Source: JAFMJV01 sp963800275
GTDB taxonomy: Bacteria > Chloroflexota > Limnocylindria > Limnocylindrales > CSP1-4
Assembly (NCBI GenBank): GCA_963800275.1
Contig: CAWDAI010000006.1
Span: 1-64,000, forward strand
DNA: 64,000 bases
Reading direction: 5' to 3'
Shown: positions 9,143 through 18,513 of the stretch, piece by piece
Layout of the letters: every line of letters begins with the position of its first letter
How positions within the stretch are numbered: position 1 is the first letter of the stretch
Notes under the pieces: model-generated
Database searches by the model: none
What the model was told of the DNA's origin: nothing
The model's input: the letters and a program-made list of their open reading frames with translations, nothing else
Translations under genes and position numbers: made by a program

Positions 9143-10000
9143 TCAGCTGCCGGTAAAGGCCGAAAACAGCTGCATCACCTCGTTAATGTAGGTCCTTGAA
9201 ATCGGCAGCGCCTGACGTTCCGGAATGTCCAGTTCAAGCACCAGACCGTCCTTCTCCCTCCGGATGATCCTGACCCGCTCAAAATTCACCATATAGGACC
9301 GGTGGCACCTGAGGATATGGGTTTCGGGCAGGTTTTCTTCGATATTCTTCAAGCTGTTCCGAATGACGTAACGGGAACGTTTCGTCCCGTCCATGTAATG
9401 AACGACCACATAATTATCGGCCGCCTCCAGGTAAAGAAGGTCTTCATTCTTCACCGAAAACCGCAGTTCTCCCTTCTCATCGCTGAAGGAGATCATGATG
9501 GGCTTGGAAGCCCTGGGTTGTCCGCTTTCCGACAACTCGGCCAGCTTCCGGTTTTTCTCCTGCCATGAAAAATAGAGAAAAGTCAGGGTATAAGGAAAAA
9601 GGAGGACGAGTGAGGTCACTTTAAGGGATTCCTTAAAGGCGGCCAGCACGTCATCGATCTGTGAGACGAAAAGAATCCGCAGTACAAGGTAGACGATGGC
9701 AAGGCTCACGATCTCACTTACGATCCAGACGATGTACCCGCCGGTGGTCAGAGGCCGGCGAAGGGTGACCCGGAGCATGATGATGCGGCTCAGGGCGATA
9801 ACCAAAAGACCGGTGAGGATAACCAGGCTCGAATAGAAAAACAACTGGGGGGTGGTCACCCCATACCAGGTATTTACCCCGAAAGGGGAGTAGAGGTTAA
9901 TAAAAACAAGAGCGAATACGGCAGTGAAAACGATCTGCCGGACGGTGTTCTTCTTGTCGGTCAGAAAGCCCGGTATCCGTGTTTCAAAAAATGTCATCAA
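9143..10000 (-). CDS. Membrane-bound LytTR transcriptional regulator
   Basis: A 285-residue protein. About residues 20-160 contain four hydrophobic membrane segments. The C-terminal 95 residues are a LytTR DNA-binding domain (NEDLLYLEAADNYVVVHYMD, RNSLKNIEENLPE, ILRCHRSYMVNFERVRIIRR, LPISRTYINEVMQLF). There is no response-regulator receiver domain, so the membrane part presumably senses or is regulated directly. The Met at 10000 or 9997 can serve as start. TACATTTG at 10022-10015 matches the Bacteroidota -7 element, and four TTCACCCC boxes lie just upstream. It is divergent from the DUF6051-like gene. Confidence 0.9.
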   Translation of the reverse strand: MMTFFETRIPGFLTDKKNTVRQIVFTAVFALVFINLYSPFGVNTWYGVTTPQLFFYSSLVILTGLLVIALSRIIMLRVTLRRPLTTGGYIVWIVSEIVSLAIVYLVLRILFVSQIDDVLAAFKESLKVTSLVLLFPYTLTFLYFSWQEKNRKLAELSESGQPRASKPIMISFSDEKGELRFSVKNEDLLYLEAADNYVVVHYMDGTKRSRYVIRNSLKNIEENLPETHILRCHRSYMVNFERVRIIRREKDGLVLELDIPERQALPISRTYINEVMQLFSAFTGS

Positions 10001-10014
10001 CTCCCATTTTCAAA

Positions 10015-10119
10015 CAAATGTATTCATTTTATACGAATATTTCACCCCGCACTTTTCATTCCCATCCGTTATTCACCCCACAGGCGTAAATTTCACCCCT
10101 CATGAGCGAATTTCACCCC
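10015..10119. promoter_or_regulatory. Promoter of the LytTR gene with four phased TTCACCCC boxes
   Basis: Identical TTCACCCC octamers start at 10041, 10072, 10092 and 10112 (steps of 31, 20 and 20 bases, about three and two helical turns). The first overlaps the -33 position of the minus-strand promoter whose -7 element is TACATTTG (10022-10015). The arrangement resembles a LytTR direct-repeat operator and suggests autoregulation. Confidence 0.6.
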
Positions 10120-10144
10120 TGGAAAGGCTCCCAAATCCCAATTC

Positions 10145-10176
10145 TTTGCTTCGCATTCATTCCCCTCCTAAATTTG
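10145..10176 (+). promoter_or_regulatory. Bacteroidota-type promoter of the DUF6051-like gene
   Basis: TTTG (10145-10148), 20 bases, then TAAATTTG (10169-10176), matching TTTG-N19..21-TAnnTTTG. The start codon at 10196 implies a short leader of about 12 bases. Confidence 0.65.
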
Positions 10177-10195
10177 CAGAAATAATGAACCGGAT

Positions 10196-11368
10196 ATGCA
10201 CTTCTCTGAACGCCAGGAAACCCTTTTAAAAGCTTTTGATCCGTCCGTGAACATCAATAAAATTGAGGATTCCGGTCTTACCATCCATTTTCTCCCCTTT
10301 CAATCCGGGGAAAACAATGGCACCCTCGAATCCAGTTATCTTCCCCTGATACGCCGGTCCATCCCTGGTGCGGGATCGGATGAGGAGATCGGGCAAAACA
10401 AGCATTTCGTCTATCCCGTCTTTATGCCCCGGGAAAGACAGGGCAACCGGGTGATCATCATGCTTCACGGCCTCAATGAGCGGAAATGGGACAAATACCT
10501 GGCCTGGGCGCATTACCTGGCGGAGGAGACGGGAAAGCCGGTGATCCTCTTTCCGACATCCTTCCACATCAACCGCAGCCTGCCCGACTGGCTCGATCCT
10601 CATCATTTGAATGCCCGGGTGATTTTCCGTCGCCAGGATCTGGGCCTCGATCCGCATCTCTCCACCTTCGTCAACCTGGCCCTCAGCGAACGCCTGACGG
10701 AAACGCCGGAACGGTTTTTTCTTTCCGGGCTGCAGACCGCCAACGACCTCCAGCTATTACTCAGCCAGCTGATGACAGGAACACATCCCCTGTTTCCAAA
10801 AGGGACGGGGAGTGATTTTTTTGCCTATTCCATCGGCGGCCTCCTGGCGCAGGTGATGCTGATCTCCAATCCCGGCGGTCTGCTGACAGGATCGAAAGTG
10901 TTCCTGTTCTGCGCCGGATCACTCTTTAGCCAGATGAATGGAATATCGCGCGTGATCATAGACCCGGCGGCCAATGAGCGGATCCAGAATTACTACAAAA
11001 ACGAGTTGGAAGAAAAGATAAAAACATCCGGTGTCTTCGCTGAGTTCTTCAATGACAGTCAGATTGGTATGGCTTTTCGCTCGATGATCGCCCCGGACCG
11101 GTTCCAGAAAATCCGGGAGAAGGTCTTCCGGAAACAAGCCCGGCAGATCTTTGCGGTGGCCTTGAAAAACGACAGGGTCATCCCCCCTGAGAGCATCATG
11201 TCGACCCTCTCGGGCAGGCAAAGGCTTCCGGTGAATATGGAAGTGTACGATTTCAACTTTCCCTATACTCACGAAATGCCTTTTCCGTTCAAGATGACCC
11301 ATATCAGGGATCTGGTCGATGAAGCCTTTGAGAAGGTTTTCCGGAAAGCCGCCGTTTTCCTGGGTTGA
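10196..11368 (+). CDS. DUF6051-like alpha/beta-hydrolase-fold protein
   Basis: A 390-residue cytoplasmic protein without signal peptide. Around residue 83 VIIMLHGLNERKW resembles the oxyanion-hole strand of alpha/beta hydrolases, and SDFFAYSIGGLLAQVML (about residue 207) resembles a nucleophile elbow with Ser in YSIGG. A late FAVALKNDRVIPPESI could carry the acid residue (D) and THEMPFPFK the His. It resembles the Bacteroidota DUF6051 family as I remember it; the substrate is unknown. It is divergent from a LytTR regulator with a shared control region, so regulation by that protein is plausible. The start follows a strong promoter with a very short leader. Confidence 0.65.
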   Translation: MHFSERQETLLKAFDPSVNINKIEDSGLTIHFLPFQSGENNGTLESSYLPLIRRSIPGAGSDEEIGQNKHFVYPVFMPRERQGNRVIIMLHGLNERKWDKYLAWAHYLAEETGKPVILFPTSFHINRSLPDWLDPHHLNARVIFRRQDLGLDPHLSTFVNLALSERLTETPERFFLSGLQTANDLQLLLSQLMTGTHPLFPKGTGSDFFAYSIGGLLAQVMLISNPGGLLTGSKVFLFCAGSLFSQMNGISRVIIDPAANERIQNYYKNELEEKIKTSGVFAEFFNDSQIGMAFRSMIAPDRFQKIREKVFRKQARQIFAVALKNDRVIPPESIMSTLSGRQRLPVNMEVYDFNFPYTHEMPFPFKMTHIRDLVDEAFEKVFRKAAVFLG

Positions 11369-11386
11369 AAAAGCCGGCCGTGTTTC

Positions 11387-14008
11387 TCATAACCCGGTCA
11401 GTTTTTTAATTTCATACAGCTTGTTCAGAGCCTGAACGGGGGTAAGGTTATTGATGTCGACATTTTTGATCTCGTCACGGATTTGTTTGAGGACCGGGTC
11501 ATCGAGCTGGAAGATGCTCATCTGGTATCCTTCACGATGTGAAGCCAGATCGGAAACGGGCTTGGTCAGCGTTTTCTTTTCATGCGATTTTTCCAGTTCC
11601 GTAAGGATTTCATTTGCCCTCTTCACCACCGAACGCGGCATTCCTGCCATCCTGGCCACATGGATCCCGAAACTGTGCTCACTGCCTCCACGGACCAGCT
11701 TCCGGAGGAAGATCACCTTATCGTCAAGTTCACGGATGGCGATGTTGTAATTTTTGACCCTGGGGAAGGAGGTTTCCATCTCGTTGAGTTCATGGTAATG
11801 TGTGGCAAACAGCGTTTTAGCCCTGAACTTCGGATTTTCATGAATGTATTCCACCATGGCCCATGCGATAGAAATGCCATCGTAAGTGCTTGTTCCCCTG
11901 CCGATCTCATCGAGGATGATGAGGCTTTTCGCGGAGAGGTTATTCAGGATGCTGGCGGCTTCCAGCATTTCGACCATGAAGGTGGATTCGCCGAGGGAGA
12001 TGTTATCGGAAGCGCCTACGCGGGTGAAGATCTTGTCGACCATGCCGATCTGCGCCCCGGCGGCGGGGACAAAGCTGCCGACCTGGGACATCAGGACGAT
12101 CAGGGCCGTTTGCCTCAACAGGGCGGATTTCCCCGACATGTTCGGCCCGGTGAGGATGATGATCTGCTGATCATTGCGGTCGAGAAAGATATCATTGGCG
12201 ATATAGCTCTCATCCAGGGGGAGTTGCTTCTCGATGACAGGGTGGCGGCCCTGCCGGATATCGATGATGTCCGAATCATTTAGACCGGGTCTCACATAAT
12301 GGTTTTCCCGGGCCAGTATTCCAAAGGACAACAGGCAGTCGAGCCTGGCCAGCACCGTGGCGTTAACCTGTATGGCAGTGACATAGGCGGCGACGTGATT
12401 CACAAGATCCTGGAAGATCTGAAGTTCGAGGGCCAGGCATTTTTCCTCCGCACCAAGGATTTTCGATTCATATTCCTTCAGCTCTTCGGTGATGTAACGT
12501 TCGGCGCTGACGAGGGTTTGTTTGCGGATCCATTCTGCCGGGACCTTATCCTTGTGGGTATTCCGCACTTCAATATAATACCCGAAAACATTGTTGTAGG
12601 CCACTTTGAGGGAAGAGATGCCTGTCCGTTCGCTCTCCCGCTGCTGGAGTTTAAGCAGGTAATCCTTGCCCGAATGCATCAGTTCCCTGAGTTCATCCAG
12701 TGTGGCCGATACGCCGGCCGCGATCACACCGCCCTTGTTTAGTAGATTCGGGGGATCATTGACCACCTCCCTCGCGATCCGGCTTTGCACCTCCTCGCAG
12801 GGATTGAGTCCCCTGCTAAGTCCAGCCAGGGCTTCAACGCCAGAATCGCGGCACAGGTCCATCAGCGGGCCGATGGTCGAGAGGGCCGTTTTCAGCTGGA
12901 TCAGGTCACGCGGGGTGACTCGCCGCAGGGCAACGCGGGAGATGACCCTTTCCAGGTCGCCCACCACCCTGAGGCGTCCCCTGAAAACTTCCGCCTGATC
13001 CTCATGGTTGAAAAAATACTCCACCATATCGAGCCGTTCTTCGAGGGGCGGGATATCCTTAAGAGGAAGGGCCAGCCAGCGCCTGAGTAGACGCGAGCCC
13101 ATGGGGGTGGTCGTGCGGTCCATGATATCGATCAGGGCTTTGCCTTCATCATAGATCGCCCTGAAAATCTCAAGGTTGCGAATGGTGAACCTGTCGAGCC
13201 ATACATAGTGCTCTTCTTCAATCCTGGAGAGTCTCGAAATATGTCCGGAATGGTGATGCTCGGTGATTTCGAGGTATTGAAGGATGGCCCCGGCCGCGAT
13301 CACGCCATACTGGAGATTGTCGACGCCGAAACCTTTGAGGGTAGACGTTTCAAATTGTTTCAGCAACCGTTCACTGGCATTCTGTTCCGTGAAGACCCAG
13401 TCGTCGAGGGACGAAACATAGTATTGGTTCCCGAACACTTCCCGGAACTGGTTCTGTCGCCGTTTCTCGATTAGCACTTCTTTCGGCTGAAAGCTGCTCA
13501 GAAGTTTGTCGATGTATTCGAAACTGCCCTCGGCGGTCAGAAATTCACCGGTGGAGATATCGAGAAAAGCCACCCCGGCGGTTTTCTTCTCCATAAAGAC
13601 ACTTCCCAGAAAATTATTTTCCCGATGTTCGAGCACGTTCTCATTGAGGCTCACCCCGGGGGTGACCAGTTCGGTGATGCCACGTTTGACGATCGTTTTC
13701 GTCTGTTTGGGATCCTCAAGCTGGTCGCAGATGGCCACCCTCTGCCCTGCCCTGACCAGTTTAGGGAGATACGTGTCGAGGGCATGGTAGGGGAAACCGG
13801 CCAGTTCAACATAGGATGCAGAACCGTTTGCCCGCCGGGTCAGGGTGATCCCAAGGATCTCGGCAGCCTGGATGGCATCGTCGCCGAAGGTCTCATAAAA
13901 ATCACCAACACGAAAAAGCAGCACCGCATCAGGATGTTTCGCCTTGATATTGAAATATTGCTTCATCAGCGGTGTGTCGACGTATTTTTTCTTTGAATTC
14001 TCAGTCAC
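11387..14008 (-). CDS. mutS: DNA mismatch repair protein MutS
   Basis: 873 residues, full length. It binds base mismatches and starts methyl-directed or strand-directed repair with MutL. The N-terminal mismatch-binding motif is GDFYETFGDDA (Phe-X-Glu). The connector, lever and clamp regions follow. The C-terminal ATPase has Walker A TGPNMSGKSALLRQ, Walker B region LIILDEIGRGTSTYDG and the ATHYHEL signature. The C-terminus ends with a short helical NNLTPVQALNKLYEIK typical of MutS. It is convergent with the DUF6051-like gene (18-base gap). Confidence 0.97.
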   Translation of the reverse strand: MTENSKKKYVDTPLMKQYFNIKAKHPDAVLLFRVGDFYETFGDDAIQAAEILGITLTRRANGSASYVELAGFPYHALDTYLPKLVRAGQRVAICDQLEDPKQTKTIVKRGITELVTPGVSLNENVLEHRENNFLGSVFMEKKTAGVAFLDISTGEFLTAEGSFEYIDKLLSSFQPKEVLIEKRRQNQFREVFGNQYYVSSLDDWVFTEQNASERLLKQFETSTLKGFGVDNLQYGVIAAGAILQYLEITEHHHSGHISRLSRIEEEHYVWLDRFTIRNLEIFRAIYDEGKALIDIMDRTTTPMGSRLLRRWLALPLKDIPPLEERLDMVEYFFNHEDQAEVFRGRLRVVGDLERVISRVALRRVTPRDLIQLKTALSTIGPLMDLCRDSGVEALAGLSRGLNPCEEVQSRIAREVVNDPPNLLNKGGVIAAGVSATLDELRELMHSGKDYLLKLQQRESERTGISSLKVAYNNVFGYYIEVRNTHKDKVPAEWIRKQTLVSAERYITEELKEYESKILGAEEKCLALELQIFQDLVNHVAAYVTAIQVNATVLARLDCLLSFGILARENHYVRPGLNDSDIIDIRQGRHPVIEKQLPLDESYIANDIFLDRNDQQIIILTGPNMSGKSALLRQTALIVLMSQVGSFVPAAGAQIGMVDKIFTRVGASDNISLGESTFMVEMLEAASILNNLSAKSLIILDEIGRGTSTYDGISIAWAMVEYIHENPKFRAKTLFATHYHELNEMETSFPRVKNYNIAIRELDDKVIFLRKLVRGGSEHSFGIHVARMAGMPRSVVKRANEILTELEKSHEKKTLTKPVSDLASHREGYQMSIFQLDDPVLKQIRDEIKNVDINNLTPVQALNKLYEIKKLTGL

Positions 14009-14134
14009 GGGAGTCTGCTTTGGATAACAAAAATAGAACTAAATGACGAGTTTCTGAAAAATGCAGGCGGTATTTTGGGAGACGGAGGGAGTACGTGGGG
14101 ACGGGGGGACGGCGGGGCTTTGAACGGATCTATT

Positions 14135-14240
14135 TGACTTGTCCTGAAATAGGTTTACAAAAAATGTAAACAAAAAACAGGACTATGAAACGAAAAGTAA
14201 ATGTTTATTCGGACGAGTTTAAGTTCAAGGTCCAGGAAAA
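14135..14240 (+). mobile_element. Insertion-sequence left-end remnant with truncated transposase OrfA start
   Basis: TTGACTTGTCCTGAAATAGG at 14135 looks like an IS terminal repeat. It is followed by a palindrome around GTTTACAAAAAATGTAAAC. At 14185 a frame begins MKRKVNVYSDEFKFKVQE, typical of the start of an IS3-type OrfA helix-turn-helix, but it is cut after about 17 codons by the 103-bp repeat array. No other IS part is present. Confidence 0.65.
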
Positions 14241-14244
14241 AAAA

Positions 14245-14748
14245 TCCCGCTGATACCGCTGATGTACGCTGAAGTCTTAAATTGTTTCCGCGTCAATCCG
14301 CGCGATCTGCGGGAAAACATTTATCGAAGCATTACCTGGAAAAAAATTCCCGCTGATGCCGCTGATTTACGCTGAAGTTTTCGATTCTTTCTGCGGAAAT
14401 CCGCGCGATCTGCGGGAAAACATTTATCGAAGCACGACCAGGAAAAAAATTCCCGCCGATGCCGCTGATTTACGCTGAAGTTTTCGATTCTTTCTGCGGA
14501 AATCCGCGCGATCTGCGGGAAAACATTAAGCGAAGCATTACCTGTAAAAAATTTCCCGCTGATGCCGCCGATTTACGCTGAAGTTTTAAATTGTTTCCGC
14601 GTCAATCCGCGCGATCTGCGGGAAAACATTTATCGAAGCATTACCTGGAAAAAAATTCCCGCTGATGCCGCTGATTTACGCTGAAGTTTTCGATTCTTTC
14701 TGCGGAAATCCGCGCGATCTGCGGGAATACATTTATCGAAGCATTACC
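14245..14748. repeat. Tandem array of five 103-bp repeats
   Basis: Copies start at 14245, 14348, 14451, 14554 and 14657, exactly 103 bases apart, with two alternating sequence variants in the middle (TTAAATTGTTTCCGCGTC versus TCGATTCTTTCTGCGGAA). Each unit begins TCCCGCTGATGCCGCTGA and has CGCGATCTGCGGGAA later, so the unit is partly self-complementary (TTCCCGC...GCGGGAA). Similar 'CGCTGATTTACGCTGA' repeats are known between genes in Bacteroidota. The fifth copy is cut at 14748, where high-GC DNA begins. Confidence 0.9.
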
Positions 14749-14756
14749 ATACTCGT
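14741..14756. other. Chimeric junction between piece 1 and piece 2
   Basis: The repeat runs GAAGCATTACC up to 14748, where all other copies continue TGG or similar. From 14749 the sequence is the interior of a high-GC helicase gene. GC content, codon use and frame quality all change here. Confidence 0.85.
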
Positions 14757-16849
14757 CGAGCAGGCTGGAGTCGGTCTGGCGGACCAGCGCGCCCAGCCAC
14801 TCGACGATGTCGTCGACCGCATCGGTGCGGGCGGTCTCCGGCACCCCCGAGTGCAGGGCCCGGTACGCGTCGGTCAGGTACCGCAGCAGGGTGCCTTCGC
14901 TGCGCGAGAGGCCGTAGAAGGAGACGTACTCGGTGAAGGTCATCGCGCGTTCCCACACGTCGCGCACCACCGACTTCGGCGACAGGTCCTCCTCGCTCAG
15001 CCACGGGTGCGTCTGCCGGTAGATGGCGAACGCGCCCGAGAGCAGATCCGCGAGCGGGCGCGGGTGGCTGACGTCGGCGAGCAGCTCCATCCGCTCGTCG
15101 TAGTCGATGCCCTCGGCCTTCATCGCCGCGACCGCCTCGCCGCGCTCCTTGCGCTGCTGGGCCGACAGCACCTGCCGCGGGTCGTCCAGGGTCGCCTCGT
15201 ACACCGACACGACGTCCAGCGGGTACGTGTCCGAATCCGGGTCGAGCAGCTCGAGCGCGGCCAGCGCGAACGTGGACAGCGGCTGGTTCAGCGCGAAGTT
15301 CACCGGCAGCTCGGACACGAGCCGCACGGTGCGGCCCTGCTCGTCCGGGACGTCGAGCCGCTCGACAACCCCGGCGGCCAGCAGGGCCCGGTAGCCGCGG
15401 ATCGCCTCACGGACCAGCCGGCGCCGCTGCGGCAGGCTGCTGTGGGTGGCCTCGACCAGGGCCCGCATCGCGGCGAACGCGTCGCCGGGGCGGGCGATCA
15501 CGTTGAGCAGCATCGCCGGGGTGACGGTGAACTGCGGCACCAACTGCTCCGGGGCACCGGTCGCGCAGCCGCTCGTGGGTGTTCTGGCTCCACGAGACGA
15601 AGCCCTCCGGCGGTTTCTTCCGGACGACCTTGCGGCGCTTCTTCGCGTCGTCGCCGGCCTTGGCCAGCGCCCGGGTGTTCTCCACCTCGTGCTCCGGGGC
15701 CTGCACCACGACCGTGCCTGCGGTGTCGAACCCGGCGCGGCCGGCGCGGCCGGCGATCTGCAGGAACTCGCGCACCTGCAGCTGGCGCTGCCGCTGCCCG
15801 TCGTACTTGGACAGCGCCGCGAACACCACCGTGCGGATCGGGACGTTGATGCCCACGCCGAGGGTGTCGGTGCCGCAGATGACCTTCAGCAGCCCCGCCT
15901 GGGCGAGCTGTTCGACCAGCCGCCGGTAGCGGGGCAGCATGCCGGCGTGGTGCACGCCGATGCCGTGCCGGACCAGCCGGGACAGGACCTTGCCGAACCC
16001 GGCGGTGAACCTGAACGCGCCGATCGCCTCGGCGATGGCGTCCTTCTCGGCGCGGGTCGCGACGTTGATGCTGGTCAGCGACTGGGCGTGCTCGAGCGCC
16101 GCGGCCTGGGTGAAGTGCACGACGTAGATGGGGGCGTTGCCGCCGGCGAGCAGGTCGCTGATCGTCTCGTGCAGCGGGGTCAGCGCGTAGTAGTGGTGCA
16201 GCGGGACCGGCCGCTCGGCGGCGGTGCCGACGACGCGGGTGTCGCGGCCCGTGCGCTGCGCGAGCTCGGCGGCCAGGTCGGTGACGTCGCCGAGGGTGGC
16301 CGACATCAGCAGGAACTGCGCGTTGGTCATCTCCAGCAGCGGCACCTGCCAGGCCCAGCCGCGGTCGGGGTCGGCGTAGAAGTGGAACTCGTCCATCACG
16401 ACGACCCCGAACGGGGAGTCGGCGCCGCTGCGCAGCGCGAGGTTGGCCAGGATCTCGGCGGTGCAACAGAGGATCGGCGCCTCGGCGTTGACGGCCGCGT
16501 CGCCGGTCATCATGCCGACGTCGGCCGAGCCGAAGATGTCGCACAGCGCGAAGAACTTCTCGCTGACCAGCGCCTTGATCGGCGCGGTGTACACGGTGCG
16601 CGTGCCCGCGGCGAGCGCGAAGTAGTGGGCGCCGACCGCGACCAGCGACTTCCCGGAACCCGTCGGAGTCGCGAGCACGACGTTCGCACCGGTGGCCAGC
16701 TCGAGCAGCGCCTCGTCCTGCGCCGGGTACAGCGTGAAGCCCTGCCCGGCGACCCACTCGGTGAACGTGGCGTAGGCGGCGTCGGGGTCGACACCGCCCG
16801 CCGACCGGTCGAGGGTTTCGGCGAGCGTGGCGGTGATCGGGGACGGCAT
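14749..16849 (-). CDS. DEAD/DEAH-box helicase, actinobacterial type (3' truncated, frameshifted)
   Basis: A superfamily 2 helicase starting MPSPITATLAETL at 16849. Motifs in order: ATPTGSGKSLVAVGA (Walker A), DEFHFYADPDRGW (motif II, DEFH), LLMSATLGDV (motif III), GIGVHHAGMLPRYR, ICGTDTLGVGINVP and QIAGRAGRAGFD (motif VI). A C-terminal DUF3516-like region follows in another frame after a single-base shift near 15545-15560 (VTPAMLLNVIARPGDAFAAM onward). The coding sequence stops at the junction at 14749 after SSLLDE, so the C-terminus is missing. It is probably an RNA helicase of the Ski2/Mtr4-like group. The frameshift is more likely a sequencing error than decay, because both parts are well conserved. 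Confidence 0.85.
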
Positions 16850-17013
16850 GTCCGGTCCATGGTGCCTGGTCGGGTGCGACGGGGGATTCGCGGGACATGC
16901 GGCTGTTGTGCTGTGAGTATCTCCGGCGCACGAGCGCCGGGCGCGCGACCGGGTGATGATGGGCATGTTGGTGAAGGCGATGCATACGGTGTGTCGGCTG
17001 AGCCTGGAGTGCC

Positions 17014-17730
17014 GTGCACGCGAACCTCGCGCCCCGGCCCGTCGACGAGTCGGTGCGGTCGAAGTTCCTCTACGACTCCGGCAGAGGCGTGCACTATGCC
17101 AAGCCTCTGTTACGGGGCTGGATGCACTTGATCTTCTTCGAGGCGTCGCTGGTCGTCGGTACGTTGCTGCTGGTCTCCGTCCACGGCGCGCTGCGAATCG
17201 CGGCGGTGGGCGTGTACGTCGGATCGGTCAGCGGGCTGTTCGGGGTCAGCGCCGCGTACCACCGGGGCAACTGGGGGCAGGCGGCCAGCAGACTGCTGCA
17301 ACGCCTCGATCACGCGATGATCTTCGCTTTGATCGCCGGCACCGCGACGCCGAGCCTCTTGCTCGCGCTACCGGGCGCTCTTGGGCTGGCGGGCATCGTG
17401 GCGCTGTGGTCGCTCGCCATCGTGGCGATGATTGCGCACCTGACCTGGATGCACGCGCCGGAGAGGCTGGTCGGCGCCACCTACATCGGCCTGGGCGCCC
17501 TGGCCGGGTCGGCGATCCCCGCCGTGTGGATCGCCGGCGGAGCGGCGGCGGGCGTCCTCATGACCGCCGGCGGGCTGCTGTACATCGCGGGCGCGTTGTG
17601 TTAGCACCGCCGCCGGCCTGACCCGGCGCCGTTGGTGTTCGGCTACCACGAGGTGTTCCACGCGTACGTCGGCGTCGCCGCCACCTGCCAGTTCGTCGCG
17701 GTCGTACTGCTCACCTGGTCGGTCGCCTAG
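17014..17730 (+). CDS. Hemolysin III / PAQR-family membrane protein (frameshifted near the 3' end)
   Basis: The start at 17014 is MHANLAPRPVDE. Seven hydrophobic segments follow. The family motif with its first metal-ligand His is present in VSAAYHRGNW, and DHAMIFALIAGTATPS follows. The frame stops at 17604, but the missing end is in another frame: a PLVFGYHEVFHAYVGVAATC segment holding the conserved C-terminal histidines, ending at a stop at 17730. One base indel near 17600 separates them. The family (YqfA/HlyIII) has predicted metal-dependent hydrolase activity in the membrane; its role in bacteria is poorly defined. Confidence 0.85.
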
Positions 17731-17735
17731 CGGGA

Positions 17736-18200
17736 TCAGCCGGCCGGCTCGGGATGCGCTGCGACCGCGCGGGCGAGCACGTCGGCGGTCGACAGGGCGT
17801 TGCCGGGCGTCGCGGCCATCTGGCTCGCGGTCCGGGCAACTTCCTCCGCCGTGCCCGGCGGTACGACGAGCAAGCGGAGCCGGCGGTGGTGGTCGAACCG
17901 GGCGACGACGAGGTTCGCTTCCGCCAGGCCGTACCACGTGATCTTCGTCCGCCCGATCTGCGCAAGCTGGAGCGTCAACGGGGCTCCGGGCCATTCGTTG
18001 CGGTTGAGCGCGACCCCGAGCACGGTTCGAAAGCGGTCGGTCAGAGTGCGGAGCAATGGGGTGATCTCGGAGTTGACGTTCCTGCTGCGCGGCCACCAGG
18101 CACCGTGCAGGTGATCCCCGTGCACGAGCCGATGCGCGATCATCAGCCTCGGTTCACGGACAGCTAGGGCGTCGCGCGGCCGATCTGCGGAGAGATTCAT
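17736..18200 (-). CDS. DUF5994-family protein
   Basis: About 154 residues starting MNLSADRPRDAL at 18200; an open extension upstream looks non-coding. The segment DHLHGAWWPRSRNVNSEITPL, then VALNRNEWPGAPLTL and RLRLLVVPPGTAEEVARTA, matches the actinobacterial DUF5994 family as I know it. Function unknown. It is convergent with hemolysin III, 5 bases apart. Confidence 0.7.
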   Translation of the reverse strand: MNLSADRPRDALAVREPRLMIAHRLVHGDHLHGAWWPRSRNVNSEITPLLRTLTDRFRTVLGVALNRNEWPGAPLTLQLAQIGRTKITWYGLAEANLVVARFDHHRRLRLLVVPPGTAEEVARTASQMAATPGNALSTADVLARAVAAHPEPAG

Positions 18201-18513
18201 GTGACGGTCCGGCTTTCGGTCCTCGCCGACCTGCTGGGTGCGCGCCGGATCCCAACCAGCATGACCGCTGAGCGCGAGCGGCGCCAGGCCCACAAGCCGC
18301 GAGCCCGCTCAACGCGGGCGGTCGGGGGTGCCGACTCTGCTACCGTGAGTAGCGGTTGTCAGCACTTCCTCCTTCGGCCAAATGCGCGACGCAGGATTGT
18401 TGCAGTTGCGTTCATCGCCTTTCAGTTCCATCGAGAGCCGTCACCGCAAAGACCGCGTCCGCGCGCACGGTGCGCGCGGACGGCAATGGCTCCACCGAAG
18501 GAGAGCATCGAAA
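18201..18513 (+). other. Long leader region upstream of the cold-shock gene
   Basis: 313 bases with no supported coding sequence. Cold-shock genes often have long structured 5' leaders, and this may be one. A ribosome-binding site (AAGGAGAG, about 18498-18505) lies just before the cspA start. Confidence 0.4.

Noticed and set aside
14245..14748. Possible CRISPR or attachment-site array in the 103-bp repeats
   Set aside because: The whole 103-bp unit repeats, including the would-be spacers; no integrase or cas gene is adjacent.
14665..17131. Long plus-strand open frames opposite the helicase
   Set aside because: They are Arg/Ala-rich antisense shadows crossing the chimeric junction; the minus strand carries all helicase motifs.
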